Notes: a model not told the origin generated them from the sequence alone. Numbered from the stretch's first letter, positions 17,295-27,528 are shown. The stretch: 64,000 nucleotides of DNA from Syntrophobacter sp. SbD1 (GCA_900290365.1 OMOE01000002.1:16622-80621); one strand, 5' to 3'. Numbers and translations: made by a program.

Positions 17295-19079
17295 ATGACC
17301 GTAAAAGATGAACAAGAAAAACAAAACCTTGAACTGGAGACTTTTTCTTCCTCGGACGAACATGAATCCGATGAGGAAATGGATTCCATGCACGATCTTT
17401 ATGAGCAAAGCTTCCGAAACATCCAGGAAGGCGAGGTAATCCGAGGGCACATCGTCCAGGTTAGCGATGACTTCGTCATGGTTGACATTGGATATAAATC
17501 GGAAGGCCAGATCTCCATTCACGAATTCAGGGATGAAACGGGCACGCTGCATGCCGTTATCGGGGATGAAATCGATGTTCTCCTCGAATTCCACGACGAC
17601 GATGATGGAACTATCCATTTGTCAAAGGAAAAGGCCGCCAAGATCAAGGTTTGGGACGATATAAGCCGGATCTACAGCGACGACGGCATGATCGAGGGAA
17701 AGATCATGGCCAAGGTCAAGGGCGGTCTGGCAGTCGACATTGGAGTGCAGGCCTTTTTGCCGGGTTCCCAGGTCGATCTGCGGCCGGTGAGGAACCTCGA
17801 ATCTCTTATCGGGCATACCTATCCCTTTAAGGTTCTCAAATATAACAAGAAAAGAAGAAACGTGGTGCTTTCCCGCCGTGCTCTTCTCGAAAAAGAACGA
17901 GAGCACATGAAGTCCCATACCCTTGAAGCCCTTGAAGACAACAAGGTGGTGGAAGGCATCATCAAAAATATCACCGATTACGGCGTCTTCGTGGACCTTG
18001 GCGGCATTGACGGCCTGTTGCATATTACCGACATGAGCTGGGGCCGTGTGGGACATCCTTCTGAAATGTTTCAGATAGGCGACAAGATAAATGTGAAGGT
18101 CCTGAGCTTCGACCGCAACAGCGAGAGGGTATCCCTCGGGCTGAAGCAGCTTGTCGACGATCCATGGTCCCAGGCCGAAGAGAAGTACCCGGTTGGGACG
18201 AAGGTGCGTGGCAAGGTGGTCAGCCTGACCGATTACGGCGCGTTCGTTGAAATCCAGGAAGGAGTCGAGGGGTTGATTCATGTCTCCGAGATGTCCTGGA
18301 CCAAGAAAGTGCGACATCCTTCGAAGATACTTACAGTGGGCGACGAGCTCGAAGCGGTGGTGCTCAGCATCAATCCGGAAAGCAAGCGTATTTCGCTGGG
18401 CATGAAACAGCTTGAATCAAATCCATGGGATGTCATCGCGCAGAAATACCCCATTGGGACCACAATTGCGGGCAAGATAAAGAACATAACCGATTTTGGA
18501 ATCTTTATCGGAATCGATGAAGGAATCGACGGCCTTGTCCATATTTCCGATATCTCGTGGACAAAGAGGGTGAAACATCCGTCCGAGATCTTCCGCAAAA
18601 ATCAGGAAGTCCAGGCAATTGTGCTCAACATAGACAAGGAAAACGAACGGTTTTCACTCGGCATCAAGCAGCTTGAATCCGATCCGTGGGAGAGCATTCC
18701 CCAGCGGTTTCCGATGAACAGCGTTGTGTCCGGGCCGATCACAAACGTCACCGATTTCGGTTTGTTTGTCGAGCTTGAGGAAGGAATCGAAGGGCTGGTT
18801 CATGTGTCCGAAATCAGCAAGGAAAAGATCAAGTCCCCCGTCGGTCAGTTCAAGCCGGGTGACACAATCACCGCCAGGGTGATCAATATCTCCGCAAAGG
18901 ACAGGAAAATCGGCCTTTCAATCAAAAAGATCGAAGAACACGACGAACGGTCCAATTATGACGAGTACATAAACACCGGCAAGGCCGCTACTTCCAACCT
19001 TGGCGAACTGCTCAAAGAAGAGCTTGAAGCCAAGGCGCAAAGCACGGCCAATAGTGCTGCCAACAATGATAAAGCTTAA
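17295..19079 (+). CDS. rpsA: 30S ribosomal protein S1
   Basis: mRNA-binding ribosomal protein with six S1 (OB-fold) repeats over 594 residues, at roughly 36-105, 123-190, 208-277, 295-364, 382-451 and 469-537. Repeats 3-6 share the typical ITDYGVFVDLGG / GLLHITDMSW pattern. An acidic N-terminal extension (DEHESDEEMDS) precedes repeat 1. It follows cmk by 85 nt and ends in a clear intrinsic terminator. Its size and position after cmk rule out smaller S1-domain proteins. Confidence 0.96.
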   Translation: MTVKDEQEKQNLELETFSSSDEHESDEEMDSMHDLYEQSFRNIQEGEVIRGHIVQVSDDFVMVDIGYKSEGQISIHEFRDETGTLHAVIGDEIDVLLEFHDDDDGTIHLSKEKAAKIKVWDDISRIYSDDGMIEGKIMAKVKGGLAVDIGVQAFLPGSQVDLRPVRNLESLIGHTYPFKVLKYNKKRRNVVLSRRALLEKEREHMKSHTLEALEDNKVVEGIIKNITDYGVFVDLGGIDGLLHITDMSWGRVGHPSEMFQIGDKINVKVLSFDRNSERVSLGLKQLVDDPWSQAEEKYPVGTKVRGKVVSLTDYGAFVEIQEGVEGLIHVSEMSWTKKVRHPSKILTVGDELEAVVLSINPESKRISLGMKQLESNPWDVIAQKYPIGTTIAGKIKNITDFGIFIGIDEGIDGLVHISDISWTKRVKHPSEIFRKNQEVQAIVLNIDKENERFSLGIKQLESDPWESIPQRFPMNSVVSGPITNVTDFGLFVELEEGIEGLVHVSEISKEKIKSPVGQFKPGDTITARVINISAKDRKIGLSIKKIEEHDERSNYDEYINTGKAATSNLGELLKEELEAKAQSTANSAANNDKA

Positions 19080-19109
19080 CTTGCCTTCTCGAAAGCAAGA
19101 TTAAATCTC

Positions 19110-19143
19110 GGTCGGGCGCGTGTGCGCCTGACCATTTTTTTTT
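19110..19143 (+). terminator. Intrinsic terminator after rpsA
   Basis: GGTCGGGCGC and GCGCCTGACC pair over 10 bp (one G-T) around a GTGT loop, followed by A and a run of nine T. It lies 30 nt past the rpsA stop. Confidence 0.9.
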
Positions 19144-19165
19144 AATCTGTCGGGATGCCAATCTA

Positions 19166-20038
19166 ATGAAAATACGCGGCTGTCTTGTCGGAGTGGTTAT
19201 CGGAGTCGTTTTGACCGGGCTGTTGGTCTGGCTTGTTTCCGGTGCGGATTTCTCGGTAAGGGGAAACCGGGTGGGAGAGATAGAGATAAAAGGCACTATC
19301 ATGAGCTCCCAAGACACCCTGAAGCAGATAAAGGATTTCAGAAAAGAGTCCGCAATCAAGGCCATTGTGCTAAGAATCGATTCGCCGGGCGGCGCCGTCG
19401 GACCATCCCAGGAAATATACAGGGAAATCCGGCGCACGGCCCAGAGCAAACCTGTGGTCGCCTCGCTTGGAAGCGTCGCTGCCTCCGGGGGCTATTATAT
19501 CGCGTCTGCTGCGAGCCATATTGTCGCCAATCCGGGCACTATCACGGGAAGCATCGGGGTGATAATCCATGTGCCTAATTTTCGAGAGCTTTTCGGCAAA
19601 ATAGGCTACCAGATGACCACGATCAAGAGCGGTCAGTTCAAAGACATTGGGAACCCGGCGCGCGAAATGACTCCCGAAGAAAAACAACTGCTCCAGATCA
19701 CGATCGACGAGACCTACGGTCAATTCGTCCGGGATGTTGCCCTGGCGCGCAAATTGCCCGAGGAAGATGTGCGCAAAATCGCGGACGGCAGGATAATAAT
19801 GGGCGAGAAGGCTGTCGAGTTGAAACTTGTGGATCAGCTCGGCAACTTTGAAGACGCTGTGACCAAAGCAGGCGAGCTTGGCATGATCCAGGGTGAACCG
19901 GAGGTGGAAAAGGCCAAAAAGAGCAAACACTCTCTTTTAGACCTTCTCATCGGTGGCGATGTCAGCGAAAAATTGACCGGCATCCTGGACGATTCATCGG
20001 CCTGTTTGAGATACGAGCTCCAGGAATTCAGTAATTGA
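19166..20038 (+). CDS. sppA: Signal peptide peptidase SppA, short (36K) type
   Basis: Membrane-anchored serine protease of the S49 family that degrades cleaved signal peptides. One N-terminal transmembrane segment (about residues 5-25) is followed by a single protease domain. The nucleophile is in GSVAASGGYYIAS and the lysine base in IKSGQFKDIGNPAR. At 290 residues it is the short bacterial/archaeal form, not the ~600-residue double-domain one. The Shine-Dalgarno is weak. It lies past the rpsA terminator, so it probably has its own promoter in the short gap. The tail after about residue 250 is unremarkable. Confidence 0.9.
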   Translation: MKIRGCLVGVVIGVVLTGLLVWLVSGADFSVRGNRVGEIEIKGTIMSSQDTLKQIKDFRKESAIKAIVLRIDSPGGAVGPSQEIYREIRRTAQSKPVVASLGSVAASGGYYIASAASHIVANPGTITGSIGVIIHVPNFRELFGKIGYQMTTIKSGQFKDIGNPAREMTPEEKQLLQITIDETYGQFVRDVALARKLPEEDVRKIADGRIIMGEKAVELKLVDQLGNFEDAVTKAGELGMIQGEPEVEKAKKSKHSLLDLLIGGDVSEKLTGILDDSSACLRYELQEFSN

Positions 20039-20050
20039 GTAATTGAAAAG

Positions 20051-20117
20051 CGTTAGCGAGAAGCAGGGAGCAGGCGAACGGTTTTCTTCCTGCTTTTTGC
20101 TCCCCGCTGCACGCTTC
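20051..20117. repeat. GAAGC/GCTTC-rich imperfect hairpin, copy 2
   Basis: AGAAGCAGGGAGCAGG on the left and CCTGCTTTTTGCTCCCCGCT on the right form an imperfect stem between the convergent ends of sppA and the Sua5 gene. Same composition as copies at 11283 and 28567. Confidence 0.5.
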
Positions 20118-20133
20118 TGAATTCCTCTGTTGC

Positions 20134-20760
20134 TCAAGCCTTGGCCGCTCGCGTAAAGGACGCAAAATCTCCGGCGCCCTCCCGGAGAATTTCCGGTGTA
20201 TCGTCTATGAGTGAAATGACGCTCGAAGGTACACCTTGCACAACTCCCCCATCCACAATAAGATCGATGGCGTGGCCAATCTTATCCTGTATGTCCCGTG
20301 GGGTAGACAAAATCTCACCGGTTTCGGGATCTGTAGCGCTTGTGCTGATTATTGGGTGCCCGAGCGCTTCGACGATAGCCAGGCAGATTGGATGATCGGG
20401 GACACGAATCCCGACCGTTTGCCTTTTGGTCAGCATGATTCGGGGAACCATTCGGGAGCCTTCCAATACGAACGTATAAGGCCCGGGCAAAAGCCGCTTC
20501 ATGGTCTTATAGGCATAATTCGTCACCTGCGCGTATTCGCTGATATTTTTCAAACCGCTGCAAATGAAGCTGAAAGGCTGTTGCTGAGAACGGCGCTTCA
20601 AAAGATAGATTTTTTCTATGGAAGCTTTATTAAAGAGGTCGCAACCGATCCCGTAAAATGTGTCTGTGGGGTAGGCTATTATTCCCCCGTTTGCCAGAAT
20701 TTCGACAACATTTTTGATCTTTCTCGGTTCCGGATGGTTTGGATTAATTTCCTGGATCAT
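20134..20760 (-). CDS. L-threonylcarbamoyladenylate synthase (Sua5/YrdC/YwlC)
   Basis: Makes threonylcarbamoyl-AMP from threonine, bicarbonate and ATP for tRNA t6A37 modification. The YrdC fold signature is clear: GGIIAYPTDTFYGIGCDL, LKRRSQQQPFSF, LLPGPYTFVLEG and TVGIRVPDHP, then ISTSATDPETGE. 208 residues gives the single-domain TsaC-like form. The track starts at 20781; the ATG at 20760 (MIQEINPNHP) has AGGAG about 10 nt upstream and is preferred. It is divergent from ppx, with 49 nt between the start codons. Confidence 0.9.
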   Translation of the reverse strand: MIQEINPNHPEPRKIKNVVEILANGGIIAYPTDTFYGIGCDLFNKASIEKIYLLKRRSQQQPFSFICSGLKNISEYAQVTNYAYKTMKRLLPGPYTFVLEGSRMVPRIMLTKRQTVGIRVPDHPICLAIVEALGHPIISTSATDPETGEILSTPRDIQDKIGHAIDLIVDGGVVQGVPSSVISLIDDTPEILREGAGDFASFTRAAKA

Positions 20761-20809
20761 TCGCAATCGTCTCCTCATCAAAGATAGGTAGGAAGTAAAG
20801 CAGAAAATA

Positions 20810-21889
20810 ATGGCGATTGAAAGGCAATGTCAAGTAAGCAGAGACACAGAGTTGGGCCGATCGGGTCCTGAAAACTGCTTCGCAGGCTTGGATATCGGCT
20901 CTCACACTACCCGTATGCTGATCGTAGAAAAAATCGGAACTCAACTTGTGCCGGTTCGCGCTGAAAGAAGAGTGACGCGACTGGCCGAGGATTTTAAGAT
21001 TGACGGCACGGTCACGGAAAAAGCGCAGCACAGGAACATTTCGGCGCTGAAGGAATACGTCTCTATTCTTCGCCAATTCCAGGTGGACAGGATCACTTGC
21101 GGTGCCACCGGGGTTGTCAGGCGCGCTAAAAATTCCTGTGCCGTAGTGGACTCAATAGCCGCCGATACGGGAATCGATTGCAAAATAGTCTCCGAACAGT
21201 CCGAGGCGGTGCTTTCCGCAAAGGGCGCTTTAAGCGTGCTTCCGGAAATCGGCGGAGATCTGCTCGTTTTTGACATTGGCGGAGGAAGCACTGAATTCGT
21301 GCAGACGGGAAAAAAGATACCTCTCAGAAACGCAAGCCGGCCTGTTGGAGCGGCCACTCTGACAGAGGCATACTTTGCAGGCGACCCGCCCGGTCCCGAA
21401 GCCCTCAGCCGGGCGGCGCTTTCAGCCCGAGACGAAATAATGTCGGCCAAAGAGCAACTATATGAAAATTTAAAAGAAAAGGGTAAAATTGCTTTTTCTG
21501 CCGGATTGCAGCTTGTCGGGACCGCCGGAACGGTTACCACTCTGGCAGCCATGTGTATAAAAATGGAGGATTATGTCCCTTGCCGTGTTAACGGGATGGT
21601 CCTGTCCAAAGACTGGCTTTCCAAAATGATAGAATCCCTTGCGAGAATGACTTTAGCGCAAAGGCGGCTGATAATCGGCCTGGAGCCGGGACGGGAAGAC
21701 ATAATCCTTGGGGGGGCGGTTATAGTTTCTGAAATTCTTTCCTGTTTTGGTCATGATAATTTCATTGTATCCGATGCCGGCCTTCTCGAAGGGCTTCTCA
21801 TCGAGCTTGTAGATACTGAATCGACGCCATCCGGGGGCGAGGCCGCCGGTCTGCGAACGAACTTGACATGGCGGTTCCAAAAGGGATAA
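20810..21889 (+). CDS. Ppx/GppA family phosphatase
   Basis: Exopolyphosphatase/pppGpp phosphohydrolase family of the actin-like ATPase fold. Visible are the P1 loop GLDIGSHTTRMLI, FDIGGGSTEFV (phosphate-2) and VGTAGTVTTLAA (adenosine site). 359 residues corresponds to the catalytic N-terminal half only, without the C-terminal HD region of long Ppx. Family members hydrolyse polyphosphate or convert pppGpp to ppGpp, so this gene may act with the Rel protein in the window. The choice between the two substrates cannot be made here. The last 25 residues lack family motifs. Confidence 0.88.
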   Translation: MAIERQCQVSRDTELGRSGPENCFAGLDIGSHTTRMLIVEKIGTQLVPVRAERRVTRLAEDFKIDGTVTEKAQHRNISALKEYVSILRQFQVDRITCGATGVVRRAKNSCAVVDSIAADTGIDCKIVSEQSEAVLSAKGALSVLPEIGGDLLVFDIGGGSTEFVQTGKKIPLRNASRPVGAATLTEAYFAGDPPGPEALSRAALSARDEIMSAKEQLYENLKEKGKIAFSAGLQLVGTAGTVTTLAAMCIKMEDYVPCRVNGMVLSKDWLSKMIESLARMTLAQRRLIIGLEPGREDIILGGAVIVSEILSCFGHDNFIVSDAGLLEGLLIELVDTESTPSGGEAAGLRTNLTWRFQKG

Positions 21890-21960
21890 AGCCGCTCCAG
21901 GCGCCCCTGCCGCACTCCGCGGGGTACATCGCTAAAGCCTATCTTGCGAGGAGAACATAA

Positions 21961-23439
21961 ATGGACCAAAAGATTAATTTTGAGATTTCCGAAGCACTGA
22001 CCTTTGACGACATCTCACTTATGCCTAACTACTCTGAAGTTCTGCCGGTCGAAACCGATGTTGTGACCATGCTGACCAGGGAGATCAAGATGGGGATTCC
22101 ACTGGTAAGCGCAGCCATGGACACGGTGACCGAATGCGATACGGCGATCAGCATAGCCCGCGAAGGTGGAATTGGAATAATTCACCGCAACATGAGCATC
22201 GCTGCGCAGGCGCAGGAGGTTAACAAGGTCAAAAAATCGGAGAGCGGAATGATCGTAGATCCGGTCACCGTCGACCCCGGCCAACAGATCGGAGACGTTT
22301 TCGACCTGATGTCAAGATACCGTATTTCCGGCGTACCGGTGGTAAGAGACGACCAGCTCGTCGGTATCATAACCAACAGGGATCTCAGGTTTGAGACCGA
22401 CAGGACGATAAAAGTGTCGGATCTGATGACCAAGGATAAACTTGTCACCGCACCCCTGGGCATTTCACTCGAGGATTCGAAAAGGCTGCTCCAAAAAAAC
22501 CGGATCGAAAAGCTGCTTGTTGTCGATGAAGCGGGCCGGCTCAAGGGGCTTATAACCATAAAAGACATACTGAAGATAAAGAAGTATCCGAATGCCTGCA
22601 AAGATCATCTCGGCAGGCTCAGGGCCGGCGCAGCCGTCGGGATCGGCAAAGACATGCTCCAAAGGGCCAGCGCTTTACAGGGCGTAGGCGTTGATGTGAT
22701 AGTGGTGGACAGTGCTCATGGACATTCCCGCAATGTTGTCGAAGCGGTGAAGGCAATCAAGGCGGAGTTTTCGAACCTTCAACTGATAGCGGGCAATGTG
22801 GCTACCGCTGAAGGGGCCGAAGCCCTGATCAAAGCCGGTGTGGACGGCGTCAAGGTCGGTGTCGGACCCGGCTCTATCTGCACGACCAGAATCGTGGCCG
22901 GAGTCGGCGTACCGCAAGTGAGCGCCATCATCGAGTGCGCACGGGCGGCCCGCGCGAAAGGGATACCGATCATCGCCGACGGTGGAGTAAAGTACAGCGG
23001 CGACATCGTAAAGGCGCTGGCTGTGGGAGCTGACAGCGTAATGATCGGCAGCCTGTTTGCCGGAACAGATGAAAGCCCCGGTGAAACTATTCTTTACCAG
23101 GGGCGCAGCTACAAGGTTTATCGCGGAATGGGCTCTCTTGGAGCAATGCGTGAGGGAAGCAAGGACCGCTATTTTCAGGAAGACGTGTTCGAACCCAAGA
23201 AGCTGGTGCCCGAAGGGATCGAAGGAAAAGTACCTTACCGGGGACTTATTTCCGATATTGTGCACCAACTGATAGGAGGACTTCGCGCGGGCATGGGCTA
23301 TCTCGGATGCGCGACCCTGGACCAGCTTCGGATCAAATCCAGGATGGTTCGAGTCACGAGCGCCGGACTCCGGGAAAGCCATGTGCATGACGTCATTATC
23401 ACCAAGGAAGCGCCCAACTACCAGGTAGATTTGAAGTAA
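21961..23439 (+). CDS. guaB: Inosine-5'-monophosphate dehydrogenase
   Basis: Oxidises IMP to XMP with NAD+, the committed GMP step. The catalytic loop is [21 protein letters not shown] phosphate is bound by [13 protein letters not shown], and the flap contains [10 protein letters not shown]. Two CBS repeats lie at about residues 95-205. 492 residues is standard, and GAGGAG precedes the ATG. It is followed by guaA at 74 nt, a conserved guanine-synthesis pair. Confidence 0.96.
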   Translation: MDQKINFEISEALTFDDISLMPNYSEVLPVETDVVTMLTREIKMGIPLVSAAMDTVTECDTAISIAREGGIGIIHRNMSIAAQAQEVNKVKKSESGMIVDPVTVDPGQQIGDVFDLMSRYRISGVPVVRDDQLVGIITNRDLRFETDRTIKVSDLMTKDKLVTAPLGISLEDSKRLLQKNRIEKLLVVDEAGRLKGLITIKDILKIKKYPNACKDHLGRLRAGAAVGIGKDMLQRASALQGVGVDVIVVDSAHGHSRNVVEAVKAIKAEFSNLQLIAGNVATAEGAEALIKAGVDGVKVGVGPGSICTTRIVAGVGVPQVSAIIECARAARAKGIPIIADGGVKYSGDIVKALAVGADSVMIGSLFAGTDESPGETILYQGRSYKVYRGMGSLGAMREGSKDRYFQEDVFEPKKLVPEGIEGKVPYRGLISDIVHQLIGGLRAGMGYLGCATLDQLRIKSRMVRVTSAGLRESHVHDVIITKEAPNYQVDLK

Positions 23440-23513
23440 AAAGGCGAAAGCAAAAAGACAAATGGGGCTTTTTACACGTGAGGGACCTTTTTGTAACGGG
23501 GGAACGGAAAACC

Positions 23514-25067
23514 ATGCCAGATAGTCTACACCAGGAACAGGTGCTGATCCTCGATTTCGGCTCCCAGACCACGCAGTTGATTGCCCGGCGAGTAAGGGAA
23601 AGTCACGTCTACTGTGAGATTCATCCCTTCAACATGCCGCTGGAGGCAATCAAAAACTTCAAGCCGAAGGGAATTATCCTTTCAGGAGGACCATCGAGCG
23701 TACACGATGAGGGCGCTCCCCTGGCCGATCCCAAAATATTCGAGCTTGGCGTCCCGCTGCTTGGGATCTGCTACGGCATGCAACTGCTCGCTCACCAGCT
23801 TGGAGGAGTGGTAGAAAAGGCCCAAAGGCGTGAATACGGTCCCGCTTCCATAGATATAGACTTGCAGGGTGATATTTTCCACGAAATTGAAAAAGAAGGG
23901 GTTAGGGTCTGGATGAGTCACGGCGACCGCATCCTCAAACTTCCGCCCTCTTTCAAGGCGATGGCTCATAGTGATAATTCCCCTGCCGCTGCAATGGGCG
24001 ACCCGCACCGTCACCTTTACGGAGTGCAGTTTCATCCGGAAGTGGCCCACACGCCTTGCGGCAAGGACATACTGGAGAACTTTCTGTTCCGGATTTGCGG
24101 ATGTCGTCCGGCCTGGACGATGAAGTCATTCGTGGAATCGGCCATCGGCTCGCTTCGCAACAAAATTGGAAATGACCACGTAATTTGCGCCTTGAGCGGC
24201 GGCGTGGACTCGTCGGTGGTGGCGGTCCTTCTTCATGAGGCCATAGGTACGCAGCTTCACTGTATTTTCGTCAATAATGGGCTTTTGAGAAAAGGCGAAG
24301 CGGAAACTGTTCAAAGAGTATTCCGGGACCATTTCGAAATAAACCTTATCTACATCGACGCCTCCGCTGAGTTCCTCGACCGTTTGAAAGGCGTTTCAGA
24401 CCCGGAACGCAAACGAAAGATAATCGGTAATCTGTTTATAGAAGTCTTCGAACGGGAGGCCGCGGGTATCGAAGACGCCCGTTATCTGGCGCAGGGCACC
24501 CTCTACCCTGACGTGATCGAGAGCGTTTCATTCAAAGGGCCCTCAGCCACCATAAAGACCCACCACAATGTGGGAGGCTTGCCCGAAAAGATGAAGCTCG
24601 AGCTTATCGAACCGCTGCGGGAGCTTTTCAAGGACGAGGTGCGGCTGGTGGGAAGGGAACTCGGGCTTCCGGAGAGGATAATCATGCGGCATCCCTTTCC
24701 GGGGCCGGGCCTTGCCATTAGGATGATAGGAGAGCTGAGCCCTGAAAATCTTGAGATTCTGCGCGAGGCCGATGCCGTAATCCAGGAGGAAATCGAGGCC
24801 TCGGGCTGGTACGAACATGTGTGGCAGTCGTTCGCGGTGCTGCTCCCGGTACGGTCGGTCGGGGTCATGGGCGATGAGCGCACCTATGACCAGGTGATAG
24901 CACTGAGGGCGGTGGAAAGCGTCGATGCAATGACAGCTGACTGGGCAAGACTCCCCTACGAAGTGCTGGCGAAAATTTCCAACCGGATCATTAACGAAGT
25001 AAAAGGCGTCAACCGGGTCGTATACGACATTTCATCCAAGCCGCCCAGTACCATCGAGTGGGAATGA
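23514..25067 (+). CDS. guaA: GMP synthase (glutamine-hydrolysing)
   Basis: Converts XMP to GMP with ATP and glutamine. The N-terminal class I amidotransferase has the nucleophile in [12 protein letters not shown] and the His-Glu pair in [11 protein letters not shown]. The ATP-pyrophosphatase P-loop is [15 protein letters not shown], and the C-terminal dimerisation domain ends KPPSTIEWE. The track begins at a GTG at 23478; the ATG at 23514 ([10 protein letters not shown]) after a GGGGGAA tract gives 517 residues, the usual length, and is preferred. It overlaps the next gene by an ATGA. Confidence 0.95.
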   Translation: MPDSLHQEQVLILDFGSQTTQLIARRVRESHVYCEIHPFNMPLEAIKNFKPKGIILSGGPSSVHDEGAPLADPKIFELGVPLLGICYGMQLLAHQLGGVVEKAQRREYGPASIDIDLQGDIFHEIEKEGVRVWMSHGDRILKLPPSFKAMAHSDNSPAAAMGDPHRHLYGVQFHPEVAHTPCGKDILENFLFRICGCRPAWTMKSFVESAIGSLRNKIGNDHVICALSGGVDSSVVAVLLHEAIGTQLHCIFVNNGLLRKGEAETVQRVFRDHFEINLIYIDASAEFLDRLKGVSDPERKRKIIGNLFIEVFEREAAGIEDARYLAQGTLYPDVIESVSFKGPSATIKTHHNVGGLPEKMKLELIEPLRELFKDEVRLVGRELGLPERIIMRHPFPGPGLAIRMIGELSPENLEILREADAVIQEEIEASGWYEHVWQSFAVLLPVRSVGVMGDERTYDQVIALRAVESVDAMTADWARLPYEVLAKISNRIINEVKGVNRVVYDISSKPPSTIEWE

Positions 25068-25804
25068 ATGTGTACACGGAAACGCACCGCTTCTACCGCT
25101 ATCAACATCAGGCGCCAAAAGGCTGGAAAAGCTTTCAGGTAAAATACAGGGAAACCGATCTCTGGGTCCGCGCCCGGCTCAATCTCGAAAAGCAAGCCAT
25201 GGAGGCTGCTTTAAACTGTCGGCTTCAACTGGAACATTACATAGCTTCACACGGCGAATTTCTGCACTCCCTTGCGCCACTTCCCGACGACCCTCTTGCC
25301 CCTCCGATCGTTCGCCGAATGCTCAAGGCCGCCATTATTGCCGGGGTCGGCCCGATGGCGAGTGTGGCCGGCGCGGTGGCGCAGGCCGTAGGAGTCTGCC
25401 TCGAGCAGTTTTCCGATTCGGTAATAGTCGAAAACGGCGGTGACTGCTATCTCAACATGAAGCAGGAAACCACCGTAGGAATCTTCGCCGGACCCAATTC
25501 GCCATTCGCCGGTAAAATAGCAGTAAGACTTGGTCCCGAGCGCTTCCCATTAGGAATTTGCACCTCGTCCGGAACGATCGGCCATTCTTTGAGCTTCGGC
25601 AAAGCGGATGCGGTAACCGTCATTTCGCCTGACGCCGCCCTGGCCGACGCTGCCGCAACCCGGATTGGAAATATTGTGAAAAGCCCGGCCGATATTGACA
25701 AAGCCCTGGAGCTTGCTCCCACGATTCCATCTGTCGAAGCGGTTCTGGTCCTGATTAAGGATAAAATGGGGATCTGGGGGAATCTGGAAATAATTCCTGC
25801 GTGA
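25064..25804 (+). CDS. UPF0280 family protein (ApbE-like fold)
   Basis: Conserved protein of unknown role related to the ApbE flavin-transferase fold. The family pattern is visible: [24 protein letters not shown], and [19 protein letters not shown] (ApbE proteins have similar ATS.SGT and G.A.a.TV strings). The tracked GTG at 25058 is less likely than the ATG at 25064, which forms an ATGA overlap with the guaA stop and gives 246 residues. Methanogens and anaerobes carry relatives; a link to FMN transfer or C1 metabolism has been suggested for the fold, but the substrate is unknown. Coupling to guaA suggests coexpression only. Confidence 0.8.
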   Translation: MNVYTETHRFYRYQHQAPKGWKSFQVKYRETDLWVRARLNLEKQAMEAALNCRLQLEHYIASHGEFLHSLAPLPDDPLAPPIVRRMLKAAIIAGVGPMASVAGAVAQAVGVCLEQFSDSVIVENGGDCYLNMKQETTVGIFAGPNSPFAGKIAVRLGPERFPLGICTSSGTIGHSLSFGKADAVTVISPDAALADAAATRIGNIVKSPADIDKALELAPTIPSVEAVLVLIKDKMGIWGNLEIIPA

Positions 25805-25819
25805 AAAATCAAAATCCTG

Positions 25820-26029
25820 GACAGGATTAACAGGATTTACAGGATTCAAAAAACAACCGATTTTTAAGGCCGCCGGCCAGTCTATGTTAGCGGGAAATTT
25901 TCGCTGGCGGCTGTCTGACGGATCTCATCCTGTATAGCAAAGCTTTTCTCTGTGAAACCAACATAGAGTTTCTTGAAATTTCGTCAAGATTTCTTTGTTT
26001 TTAATCCTGTAAATCCTGTTAATCCTGTC
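25820..26029. repeat. 210-bp element bounded by 27-bp perfect inverted repeats
   Basis: The left arm 25820-25846 (GACAGGATTAACAGGATTTA...) is the exact reverse complement of 26003-26029. Each arm is three 9-mers of the type AATCCTGTN. The 156 nt between contain no gene. No target-site duplication is obvious. It occupies most of the 357-nt gap 25805-26161 and may be a MITE-like or REP-like element. Confidence 0.8.
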
Positions 26030-26161
26030 GAAGTTTTTTCAACGGCCCACTTTGTGCATCCTTTTGGAAAGTCGGGCCTTTCATTTAAAATACTTGTTTT
26101 TTCAGAGTCCATTGCTATAGTACCGGATTTAAATCCAGGGGACGGGGATGTTTTAGGCACA

Positions 26162-26638
26162 ATGAAGATAGTCGTAATGTCGGACACTCATCTCAGCAAG
26201 ACTACAGAAGAATTCAAAGCCTTGTGCTCAGAGTTTTGCGATGACGCCGATATGGTGATTCATCTTGGCGACTGGGATAAAGTCGAGATATTGAACTACC
26301 TGGAGCAGTATCCGCTTGAAGCAGTAGCGGGCAATATGGACGATTACTTAATCCGGCAGCGTCTTCCGGCCAGCAGGATCTTGAAGGCCGGCCCCTTCCG
26401 CCTGGGCATTACACACGGATGGGGGTCTCGCGGCGGAATCCGCCAGAGACTGGAGCAAGAGTTCGCCGGTACTGATGCCGTCCTTTTTGGACATACTCAT
26501 CAACCATTTATTTTTCGGGAAAACGGATTGCTCTGGTTCAATCCTGGTTCGGTATTCCTGGGCCGCGGGAGTTGCCGGAAAACTCTTGGCGTTTTGACAA
26601 TTCAGGACAAAATCGAAGCCGAAATACTTCAGATCTAG
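26162..26638 (+). CDS. YfcE/MJ0936-type metallophosphoesterase
   Basis: Small calcineurin-like phosphodiesterase. Metal ligands are in SDTHLS, HLGDWDK, GNMDD, THGW and FGHTHQP, in the family order, over 158 residues. The tracked frame reaches back to 25973 through the inverted-repeat arm (giving NPVNPVNPV), which is spurious; the ATG at 26162 (MKIVVMSDTHLS) starts at the first strand of the fold. Homologues hydrolyse phosphodiesters such as 2',3'-cyclic nucleotides in vitro, but the physiological substrate is unknown. Confidence 0.88.
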   Translation: MKIVVMSDTHLSKTTEEFKALCSEFCDDADMVIHLGDWDKVEILNYLEQYPLEAVAGNMDDYLIRQRLPASRILKAGPFRLGITHGWGSRGGIRQRLEQEFAGTDAVLFGHTHQPFIFRENGLLWFNPGSVFLGRGSCRKTLGVLTIQDKIEAEILQI

Positions 26639-26657
26639 AATCTTCGGGAGCAATTGG

Positions 26658-27158
26658 GTGCGCAATCTATGGGCGCCATGGCGTGTCGAATATATTCTGG
26701 GGAAAAAACCGCATGGCTGTATCTTCTGCCGCGAATATCACGGGCAGTCCGACGAGCAGCGCCTTATCCTTTACAGGGACGACCTCGTAATGGTTATGAT
26801 GAACAGATTTCCCTATAACAACGGTCACCTGCTGGTCTGTCCCTGGCGCCATGTATCAAGTCTGGACGAACTGACGGCGGATGACGAAAAGGGCCTCATG
26901 GCTTTGGTCAAGAGGTCCACACGCATACTGAAAAAAGTGATGCACCCCGATGGATTCAATATCGGCCTTAATCTGGGCCGGGAAGCGGGGGCGGGCTACG
27001 AAGAACATCTCCATTTTCATATAGTGCCAAGGTGGAGAGGCGATACGAATTTTATGATCGCTCTAGCCGATGTCCGCAGTATTCCTGAACACATAAAGCA
27101 ATCATACTCCAAACTTTTACCCCATTTCGGGAAGGAGAGCGCTGATGAGGCTGTTTAA
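26658..27158 (+). CDS. HIT-domain nucleotide hydrolase/AP4A phosphorylase-like
   Basis: Histidine-triad protein of 166 residues with the active-site motif HLHFHIVPRW and an N-terminal CIFC zinc-knuckle half. The opening RNLWAPWR is typical of this bacterial HIT subgroup, and the GTG start at 26658 is supported by it and by GGGAG upstream. Family members cleave nucleotide phosphoramidates or dinucleoside polyphosphates. Its end overlaps lapA by 14 nt, indicating an operon with the upstream phosphodiesterase and lapA. Confidence 0.87.
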   Translation: MRNLWAPWRVEYILGKKPHGCIFCREYHGQSDEQRLILYRDDLVMVMMNRFPYNNGHLLVCPWRHVSSLDELTADDEKGLMALVKRSTRILKKVMHPDGFNIGLNLGREAGAGYEEHLHFHIVPRWRGDTNFMIALADVRSIPEHIKQSYSKLLPHFGKESADEAV

Positions 27159-27528
27159 GCTGCTGGTAACTCTGGTCATCCTTTGCTTCATTGGGATTTT
27201 TATCTATGAGAACATGCAGACCTTGACACAACCTGTCAGCTTTAAGCTCGATCTTTCCTTTCTTTATCATACAAATCCCGACACCCCCCCCAGTCTGCCG
27301 CTCTATCTGGTAATTCTGATTTCGGCCCTGGCCGGATTTATTATCGGCCTGGCTCTCCTGTTGAAACCGCATTTCAAGACCCGCCGGATGCTCAAGCTTG
27401 AGCGGAAGGAGAAAAAAGAAGTGATGGAGAAGCTCAACCTGAAACAGGTCAGGTCCGAATCTCCTGCCGAGGTTATTACTCCCACAGTCGAGGTTGAACA
27501 AACAGCGGCAGTCGAAAAAAAAGAGTGA
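27145..27528 (+). CDS. LapA-domain small membrane protein (DUF1049)
   Basis: 127 residues with two transmembrane helices (about 5-22 and 53-75) and a charged, coiled-coil-prone cytoplasmic tail rich in Lys and Glu (KTRRMLKLERKEKKE). This is the LapA/YciS layout; in enterobacteria LapA works with LapB in lipopolysaccharide assembly. No lapB lies beside it. GGAAGGAG precedes the start. Function here is inferred from the domain only. Confidence 0.75.
   Translation: MRLFKLLVTLVILCFIGIFIYENMQTLTQPVSFKLDLSFLYHTNPDTPPSLPLYLVILISALAGFIIGLALLLKPHFKTRRMLKLERKEKKEVMEKLNLKQVRSESPAEVITPTVEVEQTAAVEKKE

Noticed and set aside
25820-26029. CRISPR array from the repeated AATCCTGT units
   Set aside because: Units are 9 bp, contiguous and in inverted orientation in two arms, with no spacers; no CRISPR array was seen in the window.
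25973-26161. N-terminal extension of the phosphodiesterase frame
   Set aside because: It translates the inverted-repeat arm (NPVNPVNPV); the fold starts at the ATG at 26162.
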